From Deltaproteobacteria bacterium (GTDB lineage Bacteria; Desulfobacterota; Binatia; DP-6): 64,000 bases of DNA. The translations under genes were made by a program, and so were the position numbers. The notes beneath the pieces are model-generated. The model saw only the letters and a list, made by a program, of their open reading frames with translations, did not search any database and was not told the origin of the DNA. The stretch's first letter is position 1. Each line of letters starts with the position of its first letter. The stretch is taken from positions 1 through 64,000 of the forward strand of contig VBKF01000137.1 of NCBI GenBank assembly GCA_005888095.1, given 5' to 3'. Shown piece after piece: positions 25,201-31,994 of the stretch.

Positions 25201-25345
25201 ACGTGGTCGGACTCCCTGCCGCTCCCACGAGCATCGCCACGGCTGCGCACCACGTGCCGAGCGCGGTCAGCGAGGACGATCGTGAAATGGAAGACAGGCG
25301 GCGATGGAGCTGTCGGAAGGTCGTTCGGCCGGCAATGGTGAACAT
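22247..25345 (-). CDS. secreted disintegrin-like repeat protein with C-terminal beta-helix
   Basis: A 1032-aa exported protein. The ATG at 25345 has a GGGGG ribosome site just upstream. The signal peptide core is ALGTWCAAVAMLVGAAG. Residues to about 230 form a beta-rich head (FDFVVSWNWDDVAFGGNNSG). One CxxDNPCTTDTC unit follows. About 16 units of 30-32 aa then alternate two forms (CRPAAGVCDVDDFCTGTAAD then CPADAKRTAE; CRPAAGPCDDAERCDGVHDD then CPADDFKPATT), with spacing C-x6-C-x5-C-x6-C as in ADAM/snake-venom disintegrin domains. The last 260 residues are a right-handed parallel beta-helix (NosD/PbH1 repeats such as GNLLAGNADDGIEVAQSDRN). Role is probably surface adhesion or carbohydrate binding. 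Confidence 0.85.
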   Translation of the reverse strand: MFTIAGRTTFRQLHRRLSSISRSSSLTALGTWCAAVAMLVGAAGSPTTSSAAVRCTPDLQGAMDEPGQKDLTGFCTDSVTAAPFDFVVSWNWDDVAFGGNNSGDACALFDTDMDGNANFALCVTVKGNPAALDSIRRFSCADDRPDRCTNAVQLPAGGSTCTAAVVSNSNPFDGGPDTVATCSIDLSDFGGAGIANLLDACSYPSQQPNSDPSDCIVTKQCTTAAECSDDNPCTTDTCTNGFCTFPPAPRGISCRAAGGDCDLAEVCDGQSNLCPTDQKSTAVCRPVAGVCDVAERCDGVHDDCPADAFAPNTTLCRPAAGVCDVDDFCTGTATDCPADDFKPATTLCRPAAGVCDADDFCTGTAADCPADAKRTAECRPAAGPCDDAERCDGVHDDCPADDFKPATTLCRPAAGVCDADDFCTGTAADCPADAKRTAECRPAAGPCDDAERCDGVHDDCPADDFKPATTVCRPAAGVCDVDDFCTGTAADCPADAKRTAECRPAAGPCDDAERCDGVHDDCPADDFKPASSLCRPAANVCDADDFCTGAAADCPADDFKPATTLCRPAAGVCDADDFCTGTAADCPADAKRTAVCRPAAGICDVAERCDGLHDDCPADNFKPMTTVCRPAAGVCDVDDFCTGTAADCPADAKRTAVCRLAAGTCDVAERCDGVHDDCPADDFKPATTVCRPAAGLCDVDDVCTGTAADCPADAKRTAECRPAAGPCDVAERCDGVHDDCPADAVAPEDACNDCGSATLEPCAVTVTARKAPARVFDDLQKAVDSAPKGATITVTGRCAGPILILGRSDLTLRGIAPADTRSGCPAEGLRPGDLTSTVSSPTDDAINVMMSTNIRIMFLNVVDAPSDGIEFKDASKGTAFCNCVARNFDGIELHGASSTIVQANLVKENLQDGVLVQRLSKPSTKNQINGNTIIGNGKDGIRVETQSTSNTVTGNLLAGNADDGIEVAQSDRNKLAGNTAEANGDGGVQLRASNRNLVDTNAISGNGDGLVNILDCVSGSRNTGGNVPPACR
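23090..24580 (-). repeat. tandem 186-bp double units encoding the disintegrin-like array
   Basis: Within this stretch the DNA repeats with a main period of 186 bp (62 codons, two alternating subunits). For example, the segments starting near 23838 and 24024 are almost identical over more than 150 bp. Some single subunits of one type are adjacent (near 23640-23760 and 24240-24420), breaking strict alternation, which indicates past slippage or unequal exchange. Confidence 0.85.
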
Positions 25346-25856
25346 GTCTACCCCCTTCGCGTCCCGGGCTGTTCGTGGGGCCACGGCGCGGTACCCGGAG
25401 CGTTCGAGGACCGAATCCGTCGGCTGGACGGCGTGGTGCTCGCCCGTCGCACGGTTCGCCGGCCGCGGGGCGCGAGCGGCGAGCCGGCGGAGGACGGTGC
25501 GAACGCGTCGCCGGACGTCTGTGTCATGGGCCACGGCACGAGCCCAAGTGACGAGCAAAGGCCGCGCCACAGGGATCTCCTTGCTCTATGGCGACGCGCG
25601 ACGAGAAAGTTGCAAGGTATGCTGTCCATGCAACGTCTTGGTGCGGAGTGCTGTGCGGTCATCCGTCCGCTCTGCTGGAGCAGCGGATGTGCGGCCGGGT
25701 TCGAGCACGGGTGCTCCGCCAAGCGGACTTCGGCGCGCGTGGAGCCGAGCCCTGGACGCTCGCCACGCGCCTCCCCCTCGCCGCCACGCCCGGGCGCCGG
25801 GACCTCAGCGCCGCGTGCGGTCGCGCCCCGGTGCTCGGTCGCCCGGCGACGTCACC
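25346..25856. other. 511-bp intergenic stretch upstream of the disintegrin-like gene
   Basis: I find no convincing gene on either strand. The open frames here are low-complexity Arg/Ala shadows. The segment 25590-25640 is locally less GC-rich and could hold the promoter for the minus-strand repeat-protein gene, but I see no clear -35/-10 pair. Confidence 0.4.
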
Positions 25857-25931
25857 TCACCGCGAATATTTCTTCCGGAGCTCGTTCGCCTTCGCGATGC
25901 CGGCGTCGGTCAGGTACACGGACTTCGCGCC
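25857..25931 (-). pseudogene. 24-codon 3' remnant in frame behind the ABC permease stop
   Basis: Directly after the TAG of the permease gene (25932-25934), the same frame continues GAKSVYLTDAGIAKANELRK followed by KYSR and TGA. The KSV.LTD.G...A..L..KY pattern is a coding-like helical C-terminus of the kind seen in small winged-helix or DUF6429-type proteins, not of ABC permeases. It has no start of its own. It is best read as the end of a deleted gene, or as a readthrough tail. Confidence 0.3.
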
Positions 25932-27071
25932 CTACCCCAGGCGCGGCTTCATCCGCCACCGCACGCCCGCGAGCACGACCGCGAAGAGCACCGTCAGTGC
26001 CAGCATCGGCACCACCACCTCGCCCATCCCGGCACCGCGCTCGATGATCCGCCGCGACGCGATCTGATACCAGCGCAGCGGAAACGCGGCACCGATCTCG
26101 CGCACGCCGTGCGGCATGAACTGGTAGGGGTACATCACTCCCGAGAGGACGAACGACGGCATGATGAAGAAGACGGAGATGAAGACCGCCTGCGCCGAGG
26201 TGCGCGCCAGCGCCGACACGAACACGCCGATGCCGAGCGAGGCGAGCACGTAAGGGAGGGTCACGACGAGCAAGGCGAGCCAGCTCCCGTGCGGCCAGAG
26301 GCCGAAGACGGCGCCGGCGGCGATGGTGGCCATCAGCATGAGCGCGTAGGCCACGCCGACGTACGGGACGAGCTTGCCGAGGACGATCTCGATCGCCGTG
26401 GTCGGCAGGGCGAGCATCTGCTCGTAGGTGCCGGTCTCCCGCTCGCCCACCAGGCCGAGGCTCATCGCCGACAGGCAGAGGTTGGTGAGCAGCATGCCGC
26501 CGAGGGCGGCGAGGAAGAAGGCGCGATCCTGGAGCGTCGGGTTGAACCAGAACCTCTGCCGGGTCTCGATGGGGCCGGGCTCGCGGACGGGCATGTCCGA
26601 GTCGGGCGGGTCCCGCGGCGCGGCGCGGGTCTCGAACGCCGTGGCCACCTGGCCGATGTAGACGCCGACGCGCGCCGCGGAGAGCGGGTCGCTGCCGTCG
26701 AGCAGCAGCTGCACCGCGGGCCGGCCGCGCTCGACGTCGCGGCGGAAGCTCTTGGGGATGGCGAGGAAGACGAGCGCCTTCTCCTCGCGCAGGAGTTTCC
26801 GGCCCTCGGCGTATCCCACGACGGGGCGTGGCGGGAGGAAGTAGCCGGTCGCCATGACCTCCTGGACGAAGCGGCGCGAGGTCGGGCTCTGGCTCCAGTC
26901 GAGGACGGCCCAGGGGACGTTGGCGGGCTTGTTCGAGAGCGCGAAGCCGAAGAGGACGAGCATCACGACGGGCTGGATCAGCACGACGCCGATGAACGCC
27001 TTGTCGTGGCGCATGACCTGGGTCTCCTTCCAGGCGACGGCCGCGACGTTGGACCAGAAGCGCCGGCTCAT
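25932..27071 (-). CDS. ABC-2 type transporter permease (YbhR-like)
   Basis: A 379-aa inner-membrane subunit with one N-terminal helix (AFIGVVLIQPVVMLVLFGFA), a large periplasmic loop and five C-terminal helices. The motif VGERETGTYEQMLALPTTAI is the conserved ABC-2 cytoplasmic signature (E..GT.E.l...P). The final segment YPYQFMPHGVREIGAAFPLR also fits YbhR/YhhJ proteins. Its ATG overlaps the stop of the upstream permease by 4 bp (27068-27071). It is the last gene of the TetR-HlyD-ABC operon and probably forms a heterodimeric export channel with its neighbour. Confidence 0.92.
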   Translation of the reverse strand: MSRRFWSNVAAVAWKETQVMRHDKAFIGVVLIQPVVMLVLFGFALSNKPANVPWAVLDWSQSPTSRRFVQEVMATGYFLPPRPVVGYAEGRKLLREEKALVFLAIPKSFRRDVERGRPAVQLLLDGSDPLSAARVGVYIGQVATAFETRAAPRDPPDSDMPVREPGPIETRQRFWFNPTLQDRAFFLAALGGMLLTNLCLSAMSLGLVGERETGTYEQMLALPTTAIEIVLGKLVPYVGVAYALMLMATIAAGAVFGLWPHGSWLALLVVTLPYVLASLGIGVFVSALARTSAQAVFISVFFIMPSFVLSGVMYPYQFMPHGVREIGAAFPLRWYQIASRRIIERGAGMGEVVVPMLALTVLFAVVLAGVRWRMKPRLG

Positions 27072-28201
27072 GCGCGCGTCTCCAGGGAACGGAGCGCGAG
27101 GACGATCAGCACGGCGCCGAACAGCACGAGGAAGCCGATCTCGGGCAGCAGGGCGGTGGGTCCCTCCGCGCGCAGGTAGATCGCGCGCGAGAGGCGGATG
27201 TAGTGCGTGGCGGGAAACAGCTCGGTCAGCCAGCGGAAGAACGCCGGCATGTTGCGAATCGGGAACGCGAACCCGCTCAGCTGGACGAGCGGGATGCTGA
27301 ACACGACCGTCTTCTGCACGGCCTCGGCGGCCGTCGACGAGGTGGCCGAGAAGAGGAGCCCGAGCGCGAGCGAGACGAGCACGTAGAAGGTGGACACGAC
27401 GAGGAAGAAGAGGAGGTTGCCCTGCGGCCAGACGCCGAGCGCGACGCCCGCGACGAGGGCCATCAGGAGCACGTCGAGCGCGAACACGGCGCCGAGCGGC
27501 AGGATCTTGCCGAGGAAGATCTCGAGCGAGGTGGCGGGCGTCACCTGGAGCTGCTCGAAGGTGCCGGCCAGCCGCTCGTTGACGATGGAAACGGCGGTGA
27601 TGAGCGTGGTGAGGAAGGAGAGCACGAAGCCGAAGGTGCCGGAGACCATGAACCGCGTGCCGTCGAGCGTCGGGTTGAAGAGCGCGCGCGTGACGACGTC
27701 GACGCCGGCCTGACCCGGTACGGGCCGGCGGGAGAGGTCGGTGGTGGCGAGCGTCGCTCCCGTGTGCGCGAGCTGGGCCCGGAGGAAGCCCTCGGCATTG
27801 CCCGCGAGCACCGCCTCTCCGCCGTCGTAGAGGACCTGGATCTCCGGGGGCCGGCCGCCCTCCGTGCCCCGGAGGAGCGCCCGATCAAAGTCGGGCGGGA
27901 TGACGATCGCGACGCTCGCCCGGCCCGACACGAGCGCCCGCTGGAGCTCGGCGCGTGTCGAGACCGGTCGCGGGTCGAACGTGCCCGTCGCCGCCAGCTC
28001 GGCCACCAGCCGGCGGCTCGCCGCGGTGGCGTTCGCGTCGAGGACGGCGAGCGAGAGGTGCTTGACCGACGTCGAGAGCACGAAGCCGAAGACCAGGAGC
28101 GCGCCGAGCGGCACGACGATGAGGATCGTCGCGGTGAACGGGTCGCGGAGCGTCGCCCGGACCTCGCGGCGGATGAGCGTCCGCAGGCGTCGCCAGCTCA
28201 T
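27068..28201 (-). CDS. ABC-2 type transporter permease (YbhS-like)
   Basis: A 377-aa paralogue of the downstream permease with the same topology: a helix at PFTATILIVVPLGALLVFGF, a periplasmic domain (about residues 40-180), then five helices. The ABC-2 signature is VNERLAGTFEQLQVTPATSL. The periplasmic part includes VAIVIPPDFDRALLRG, typical of YhhJ/YbhS. It starts at 28201, overlapping the ATPase stop by 4 bp (ATGA), so subunits are made in fixed ratio. It is predicted to pair with the permease at 25932-27071. Confidence 0.92.
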   Translation of the reverse strand: MSWRRLRTLIRREVRATLRDPFTATILIVVPLGALLVFGFVLSTSVKHLSLAVLDANATAASRRLVAELAATGTFDPRPVSTRAELQRALVSGRASVAIVIPPDFDRALLRGTEGGRPPEIQVLYDGGEAVLAGNAEGFLRAQLAHTGATLATTDLSRRPVPGQAGVDVVTRALFNPTLDGTRFMVSGTFGFVLSFLTTLITAVSIVNERLAGTFEQLQVTPATSLEIFLGKILPLGAVFALDVLLMALVAGVALGVWPQGNLLFFLVVSTFYVLVSLALGLLFSATSSTAAEAVQKTVVFSIPLVQLSGFAFPIRNMPAFFRWLTELFPATHYIRLSRAIYLRAEGPTALLPEIGFLVLFGAVLIVLALRSLETRA

Positions 28202-29127
28202 GCGGGAGCCCCCGAGGCGGCGAGCAGGCGCCGGAAGACGTCGTTCATCTGGGGCTGCTGGATGTCCAGACGCGCGCCCGCAGCGACCAGGCGGTCGAGT
28301 GCGGCGAGCACCGGGGGATCGAGCGCCGGAACGCGGATCGCGAGGCCGCCCGGGGTCGCCGCCACCTCGCCGGCGAGCGGGCCGAGCGCCCCCGCCGCGG
28401 CGTCTCGCGCTGCGGCCGGCAGCGTGACCTCGATGCGGTAGCCGTCGGAGTAGCGCTGGCGGAGCTCCTCGGGCTCCGCGTTGGCGATGAGCCGCCCGGC
28501 GTCGATGAAGGCCGCCCAGTCGCAGTACTCGACCTCCTCGAGGAAGTGGGTGGTGACGAAGACCGTGACACCCGCGTCCGCCTCGTCCTGGATGAGCTCC
28601 CAGAAGAGCCCGCGGCTGCGCACGTCGACGCCCGCGGTGGGCTCGTCGAGGAACAGCACGCGCGGGCGGTGGAGCGTGGCGAGCGCCAGGCCGGCGCGCT
28701 GCCGGATGCCGGCGGGGAGGTCCTCGGGCTTCTCGGCCTCGGCCTCGCCGAGCGCGAAGCGCTCGCAGAGCGCGCCCCAGCGTTGCGCGAGCGCGGCGCC
28801 GGCGAGCCCGTAGAGCCCGGCATAGAACTCGACGTTCTCGCGCAGCGTGAGGCCCTGGTAGAGGCTCACCTTCTGGCCCATGTAGCCGATGTGGTCGCGC
28901 ACCCGCCGCGGCCGGCGGATGACGTCGATGCCGTCCACCTCCACCGTGCCGGCGCTCGGCCGGAGCAGCCCGATCAGCATGCGGATCGTCGTGCTCTTGC
29001 CCGACCCGTTGGCGCCGAGGAAGGCGAAGATCGTGCCCGGCATCACCTCGATCGAGAGGTCGCTCACGGCGGTGAAGTCGCCGAAGCGCTTGGTGAGGCC
29101 GCGGGTGCGGATGATCGGCGGGGACAT
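28198..29127 (-). CDS. ABC transporter ATP-binding protein (YbhF C-half-like)
   Basis: A 309-aa ATPase. Walker A is GANGSGKSTTIRML. The Q-loop lies at YMGQKVSLY, and the C-loop is divergent (LPAGIRQRAGLA in place of LSGGQ). Walker B is RVLFLDEPTAGVD, with the H-loop at TTHFLEEVEYCD. About 80 residues follow the ATPase core as a regulatory tail. The LPAGIRQR form of the signature is typical of the second half of YbhF-type dual ATPases. It starts 3 bp after the stop of the first ATPase gene, which supplies the partner half. Confidence 0.92.
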   Translation of the reverse strand: MSPPIIRTRGLTKRFGDFTAVSDLSIEVMPGTIFAFLGANGSGKSTTIRMLIGLLRPSAGTVEVDGIDVIRRPRRVRDHIGYMGQKVSLYQGLTLRENVEFYAGLYGLAGAALAQRWGALCERFALGEAEAEKPEDLPAGIRQRAGLALATLHRPRVLFLDEPTAGVDVRSRGLFWELIQDEADAGVTVFVTTHFLEEVEYCDWAAFIDAGRLIANAEPEELRQRYSDGYRIEVTLPAAARDAAAGALGPLAGEVAATPGGLAIRVPALDPPVLAALDRLVAAGARLDIQQPQMNDVFRRLLAASGAPA

Positions 29128-29130
29128 CCC

Positions 29131-30054
29131 TCAGGGGCTCGAGAGCGCGAGCAGCGTCGACTCCATGTCGACGGGCATGGGCTCGGCGAGGTGCACGGGT
29201 CCTCCCGGCAGGGCGGCCAGGTCGCGGAGCACTCGCGCCGGATCGGGCGCCCGCGCGCTCAGCACCTCGACCCGCACGAAGCGTCCGGTCGCCCGGGCGG
29301 CCTGCACGTACGGGAGCGCGCGCGCCGCGCGGGCGATGGCGCGGACGTCGTCTCCCCAGGCGCGGTAGAGCGCGTGCGGCACGCCCGCCCTGAGCTCCTC
29401 CGGCGTGCCCACCGCGCGCACGCGGCCCGCGTCGAGATAGACGAGCCGGTCGCAGCGGGCCGCCTCGTCGAGGTAGCTCGTGCTGAGGACGACGAGCCCG
29501 TCCTCACGGGCGCGCGCGAGCATCGCCCAGATCTCGCCCCGCGCGACCACGTCCACGCCCGCCGTCGGCTCGTCGAGGACGAGGAGCGCGGGCTCGGGCA
29601 GCAGCGCGTTGGCGACGGCGAGCTTCTGCTTCATGCCGCCCGAGAGCTGGCCGGCGGCGCGGCCCGCGAAGGGCGCGAGCCCCGTCCGCTCGAGGAGCAC
29701 GGACTTGCGCCGGACGAACTCCGCCTCGGGCAGGCGATGCAGGCGGGCGGTGAAGCGGAGGTTCTCCTCGACCGTGAGATCGCGATGCAGGCTGAAGGCC
29801 TGCGGAACATAGCCGATGCGCGCCTTCAACCCGGTCACGTCGCCGCGGAGGTCGGTGCCGAGGACGGTCGCCTCCTCGGCCTCGATCACGAGCAGGCCCG
29901 CCAGCGCGCGCAGCAGGGTCGTCTTGCCGGCGCCGTCCGGGCCGACGACGCCCAGGATCTGCCGCTCGTCGACGGTGAGGTCGACCCCGGCGAGCGCGCG
30001 CCGGCGCCCGTAGCGCTTCTCGAGCCGGCGGAGACGGATGAGCGGCGTCGTCAT
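29131..30054 (-). CDS. ABC transporter ATP-binding protein (YbhF N-half-like)
   Basis: A 307-aa ATPase with Walker A GPDGAGKTTLLRALAG, Q-loop GYVPQAFSLH, C-loop QLSGGMKQKLAVAN and Walker B ALLVLDEPTAGVD. In the H-loop position it has STSYLDEAARCD, a Ser-Tyr in place of the switch histidine, which is a known deviation in YbhF/RbbA-type first domains. That suggests asymmetric hydrolysis together with the following ATPase. In E. coli these two halves are one polypeptide; here they are separate genes 3 bp apart. It overlaps the HlyD stop by 4 bp. Confidence 0.92.
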   Translation of the reverse strand: MTTPLIRLRRLEKRYGRRRALAGVDLTVDERQILGVVGPDGAGKTTLLRALAGLLVIEAEEATVLGTDLRGDVTGLKARIGYVPQAFSLHRDLTVEENLRFTARLHRLPEAEFVRRKSVLLERTGLAPFAGRAAGQLSGGMKQKLAVANALLPEPALLVLDEPTAGVDVVARGEIWAMLARAREDGLVVLSTSYLDEAARCDRLVYLDAGRVRAVGTPEELRAGVPHALYRAWGDDVRAIARAARALPYVQAARATGRFVRVEVLSARAPDPARVLRDLAALPGGPVHLAEPMPVDMESTLLALSSP

Positions 30055-31076
30055 TCCGGCCCCGCGCCGTCGCGGACCAGGTAGACGTTGCCCTCGGTGC
30101 CCGGCTGCAGCCGCTCGACGTCCCGCAGGACGCGCACCTTGGCCCGGTAGACCTGGCCCAGGCGGTCGCTCCGCGTCTCGATCTTCTCGGGGGTGAAGGT
30201 GGCCTTGTCGGCGACGAACTCGACCTCGCCCGGCAGGCGCTGCCCGGGCTGGCTGTCGAGCTCGACCTCGACGCGCCGGCCGATCCGGAAGCTCGCGACC
30301 TCGGGGACTGGTACGTAGACCTGCACATACTTGTCGGCGGGGTCGAGGACCGAGACGATCGCTGCTCCCGGCTGCGCCAGCTCGCCGGGCCAGATGAACT
30401 GCGTCTGCACCACGGTCGCCACGGCGGGCGCGCGGATGGTGTACTTCGCCTCCGTCACACGGAGCTCGTCGAGCTGCGCCGTCGTGAGCTCGCGCTTGGC
30501 GCGGAGCGAGGTGAGCTCCTGCTGGGCGAGCGTGATCGTCCGCTCCTCGGCCTGCGAGCGGGCGAGCATCTCGCGCGCCCGGTCGACGGTGCTGCGGGCC
30601 TGATCGCGCCCCGCCCGCCGATCGTCGAGCGTCTGGACCGGGCTGATGCCGGTTTTGACCAGGGCTTCCTCGCGCGTGTAGGTGCGCTCGGCGAGCCGCG
30701 CTCCCGCTTCCGCCTGCTGGAGATCGGCGCGCTGCGCGGCGACGTCGCGCTGCCAGGTGGCCTGGACGAGCGTGATGCGCTCCTCCTGGGTGCTGATGTC
30801 GGCGTCGAGGACGTCGAGCTCGCGCTGCTTGGAGGCGATGCGGGCCTGGATGTCCTGCTCGTCGAGGCGCGCCACGACGGCGTTCGGCGGCGCGGCGGCC
30901 CCCTCGGGATACGTCACCTCGAGGACGCGGCCCGTCACCTCGCTGCGCAGCACGCGCTCCTCGCCCTCGACGAAGCCGGTGTAGTGCGCGGGGCCGCGGT
31001 CGCGGCGGGCGAACCAGACGGCCGCCGCCGCGACGAGCACGACCGCCACGATCGCGAGGCCTGCCCGGCGGTTCAT
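30051..31076 (-). CDS. HlyD/YbhG-type membrane fusion protein
   Basis: A 341-aa periplasmic adaptor. An N-terminal anchor helix (AGLAIVAVVLVAAAAVWFAR) is followed by the first half of a lipoyl/barrel-sandwich (GFVEGEERVLRSEVTGRVLE). A long coiled coil covers about residues 80-205 (KQRELDVLDADISTQEERIT onward). The second lipoyl half IRAPAVATVVQTQFIWPGEL and a beta-barrel domain complete it. It would bridge the ABC permeases to an outer-membrane channel, which is not encoded in this operon. The ATG at 31076 overlaps the TetR stop by 4 bp. Confidence 0.92.
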   Translation of the reverse strand: MNRRAGLAIVAVVLVAAAAVWFARRDRGPAHYTGFVEGEERVLRSEVTGRVLEVTYPEGAAAPPNAVVARLDEQDIQARIASKQRELDVLDADISTQEERITLVQATWQRDVAAQRADLQQAEAGARLAERTYTREEALVKTGISPVQTLDDRRAGRDQARSTVDRAREMLARSQAEERTITLAQQELTSLRAKRELTTAQLDELRVTEAKYTIRAPAVATVVQTQFIWPGELAQPGAAIVSVLDPADKYVQVYVPVPEVASFRIGRRVEVELDSQPGQRLPGEVEFVADKATFTPEKIETRSDRLGQVYRAKVRVLRDVERLQPGTEGNVYLVRDGAGPE

Positions 31077-31747
31077 GCCGTGCGCCTCGCCCGGCGGGTC
31101 CCGGGGGCGAGCCGCTCCATGCCGCCCAGCGAGAACTCCGTGACGTGCTCGGCGAGCTCGCGGCTGAAGCCGGGCGGATAGGCCGGCTCGCCGAGCATGA
31201 GCAGCATCGCCGGCATCACCGAGCGGTAGAAGTAGGCCTGCGCCGCGACGCTGATCACGCACCGCTCGACCGTCTTCCGATCCAGACCCGGCACGAGCTG
31301 CGCGACGATCTCCTCCATCTCGCGCGTGACCGGCCGGATGAACTCGTCGACGATGACGGGGAGCGCCTCGCTCGGGTCGCACATCTCGCGCTGCATGAGC
31401 GTGCCGTGCAGGCCGGGCGGCGGCCCGATCAGGATGTCGAGCATGACCTTCACCCGGGCGCGCAGCAGGCCCGCGAGCTCGCGGCGGCCGAGACGCGCCA
31501 GCTCGCTCGGCGCGCGGGTGGCGCCGCGCGCCGCGAGGCTGGCGCGGATCTCGGCGAACTGGGCGCGGAGCACCGCCAGGTAGAGGGCCTTCTTCGAGCC
31601 GTAATGGTAGTTGCCCGCGGCGACGTTGACCCTGGCGCGGGCGGCGATGTCGCGGATCTTCGTGCCGTGAAAGCCGTGCTCGGCGAAGAGTGCGGCCGCG
31701 GCGGTGAGCAGGCGGTCCTTCGTGGCTCGCGCACCCGCCGGCGTCAT
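31073..31747 (-). CDS. TetR-family regulator (CecR-like)
   Basis: A 224-aa repressor. The N-terminal helix-turn-helix runs KDRLLTAAAALFAEHGFHGT and IRDIAARARVNVAAGNYHYG with SKKALY, the standard TetR fold. A CecR-type C-terminal domain (DUF1956-like) follows, including MQREMCDPSEALPVIVDEFI. I prefer the ATG at 31747 (MTPAGARATKDR); the frame extends 12 codons further through an AT-rich possible operator. As first gene of the operon it probably represses its own efflux system until a toxic ligand binds. In E. coli, cecR sits in the same position before ybhGFSR. Confidence 0.88.
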   Translation of the reverse strand: MTPAGARATKDRLLTAAAALFAEHGFHGTKIRDIAARARVNVAAGNYHYGSKKALYLAVLRAQFAEIRASLAARGATRAPSELARLGRRELAGLLRARVKVMLDILIGPPPGLHGTLMQREMCDPSEALPVIVDEFIRPVTREMEEIVAQLVPGLDRKTVERCVISVAAQAYFYRSVMPAMLLMLGEPAYPPGFSRELAEHVTEFSLGGMERLAPGTRRARRTA

Positions 31748-31752
31748 GAACG

Positions 31753-31768
31753 ACTGTTTAAAACAAGT
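31753..31768. promoter_or_regulatory. candidate TetR operator
   Basis: An AT-rich island (actgtttaaaacaagt) in otherwise GC-rich DNA lies just upstream of the TetR start. It contains a perfect odd dyad, GTTT-A-AAAC, at 31756-31764. Its position fits an autoregulatory operator overlapping the promoter or leader of the TetR-HlyD-ABC operon. No experimental consensus was compared. Confidence 0.4.
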
Positions 31769-31994
31769 GTTCCACTCACGCAAGGGGGTCGTTCACCTGG
31801 CGCTGGAGTGCGCCGAGCGGTCGTGCGCGCGCGCGGCACGCTCAATCCGCGCAACGCGCCGGGCGCACCGTGCGTGTCGAGTGCCGCGGCAACCGCTAAG
31901 CGATGCTCCGTGCGGCGTGCGCGCGGACCAAGCAGAACTCCGAGCCTCGCGCGAAGTGTCCACCCTGGTACACGCGTTGCTCGACCACGAGGAG

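Noticed and set aside
25588..26067. A 159-codon plus-strand frame in the intergenic region
   Set aside because: It overlaps the 3' end of the ABC permease antisense, and its composition is random-looking Arg/Ala/Pro with no recognisable feature.
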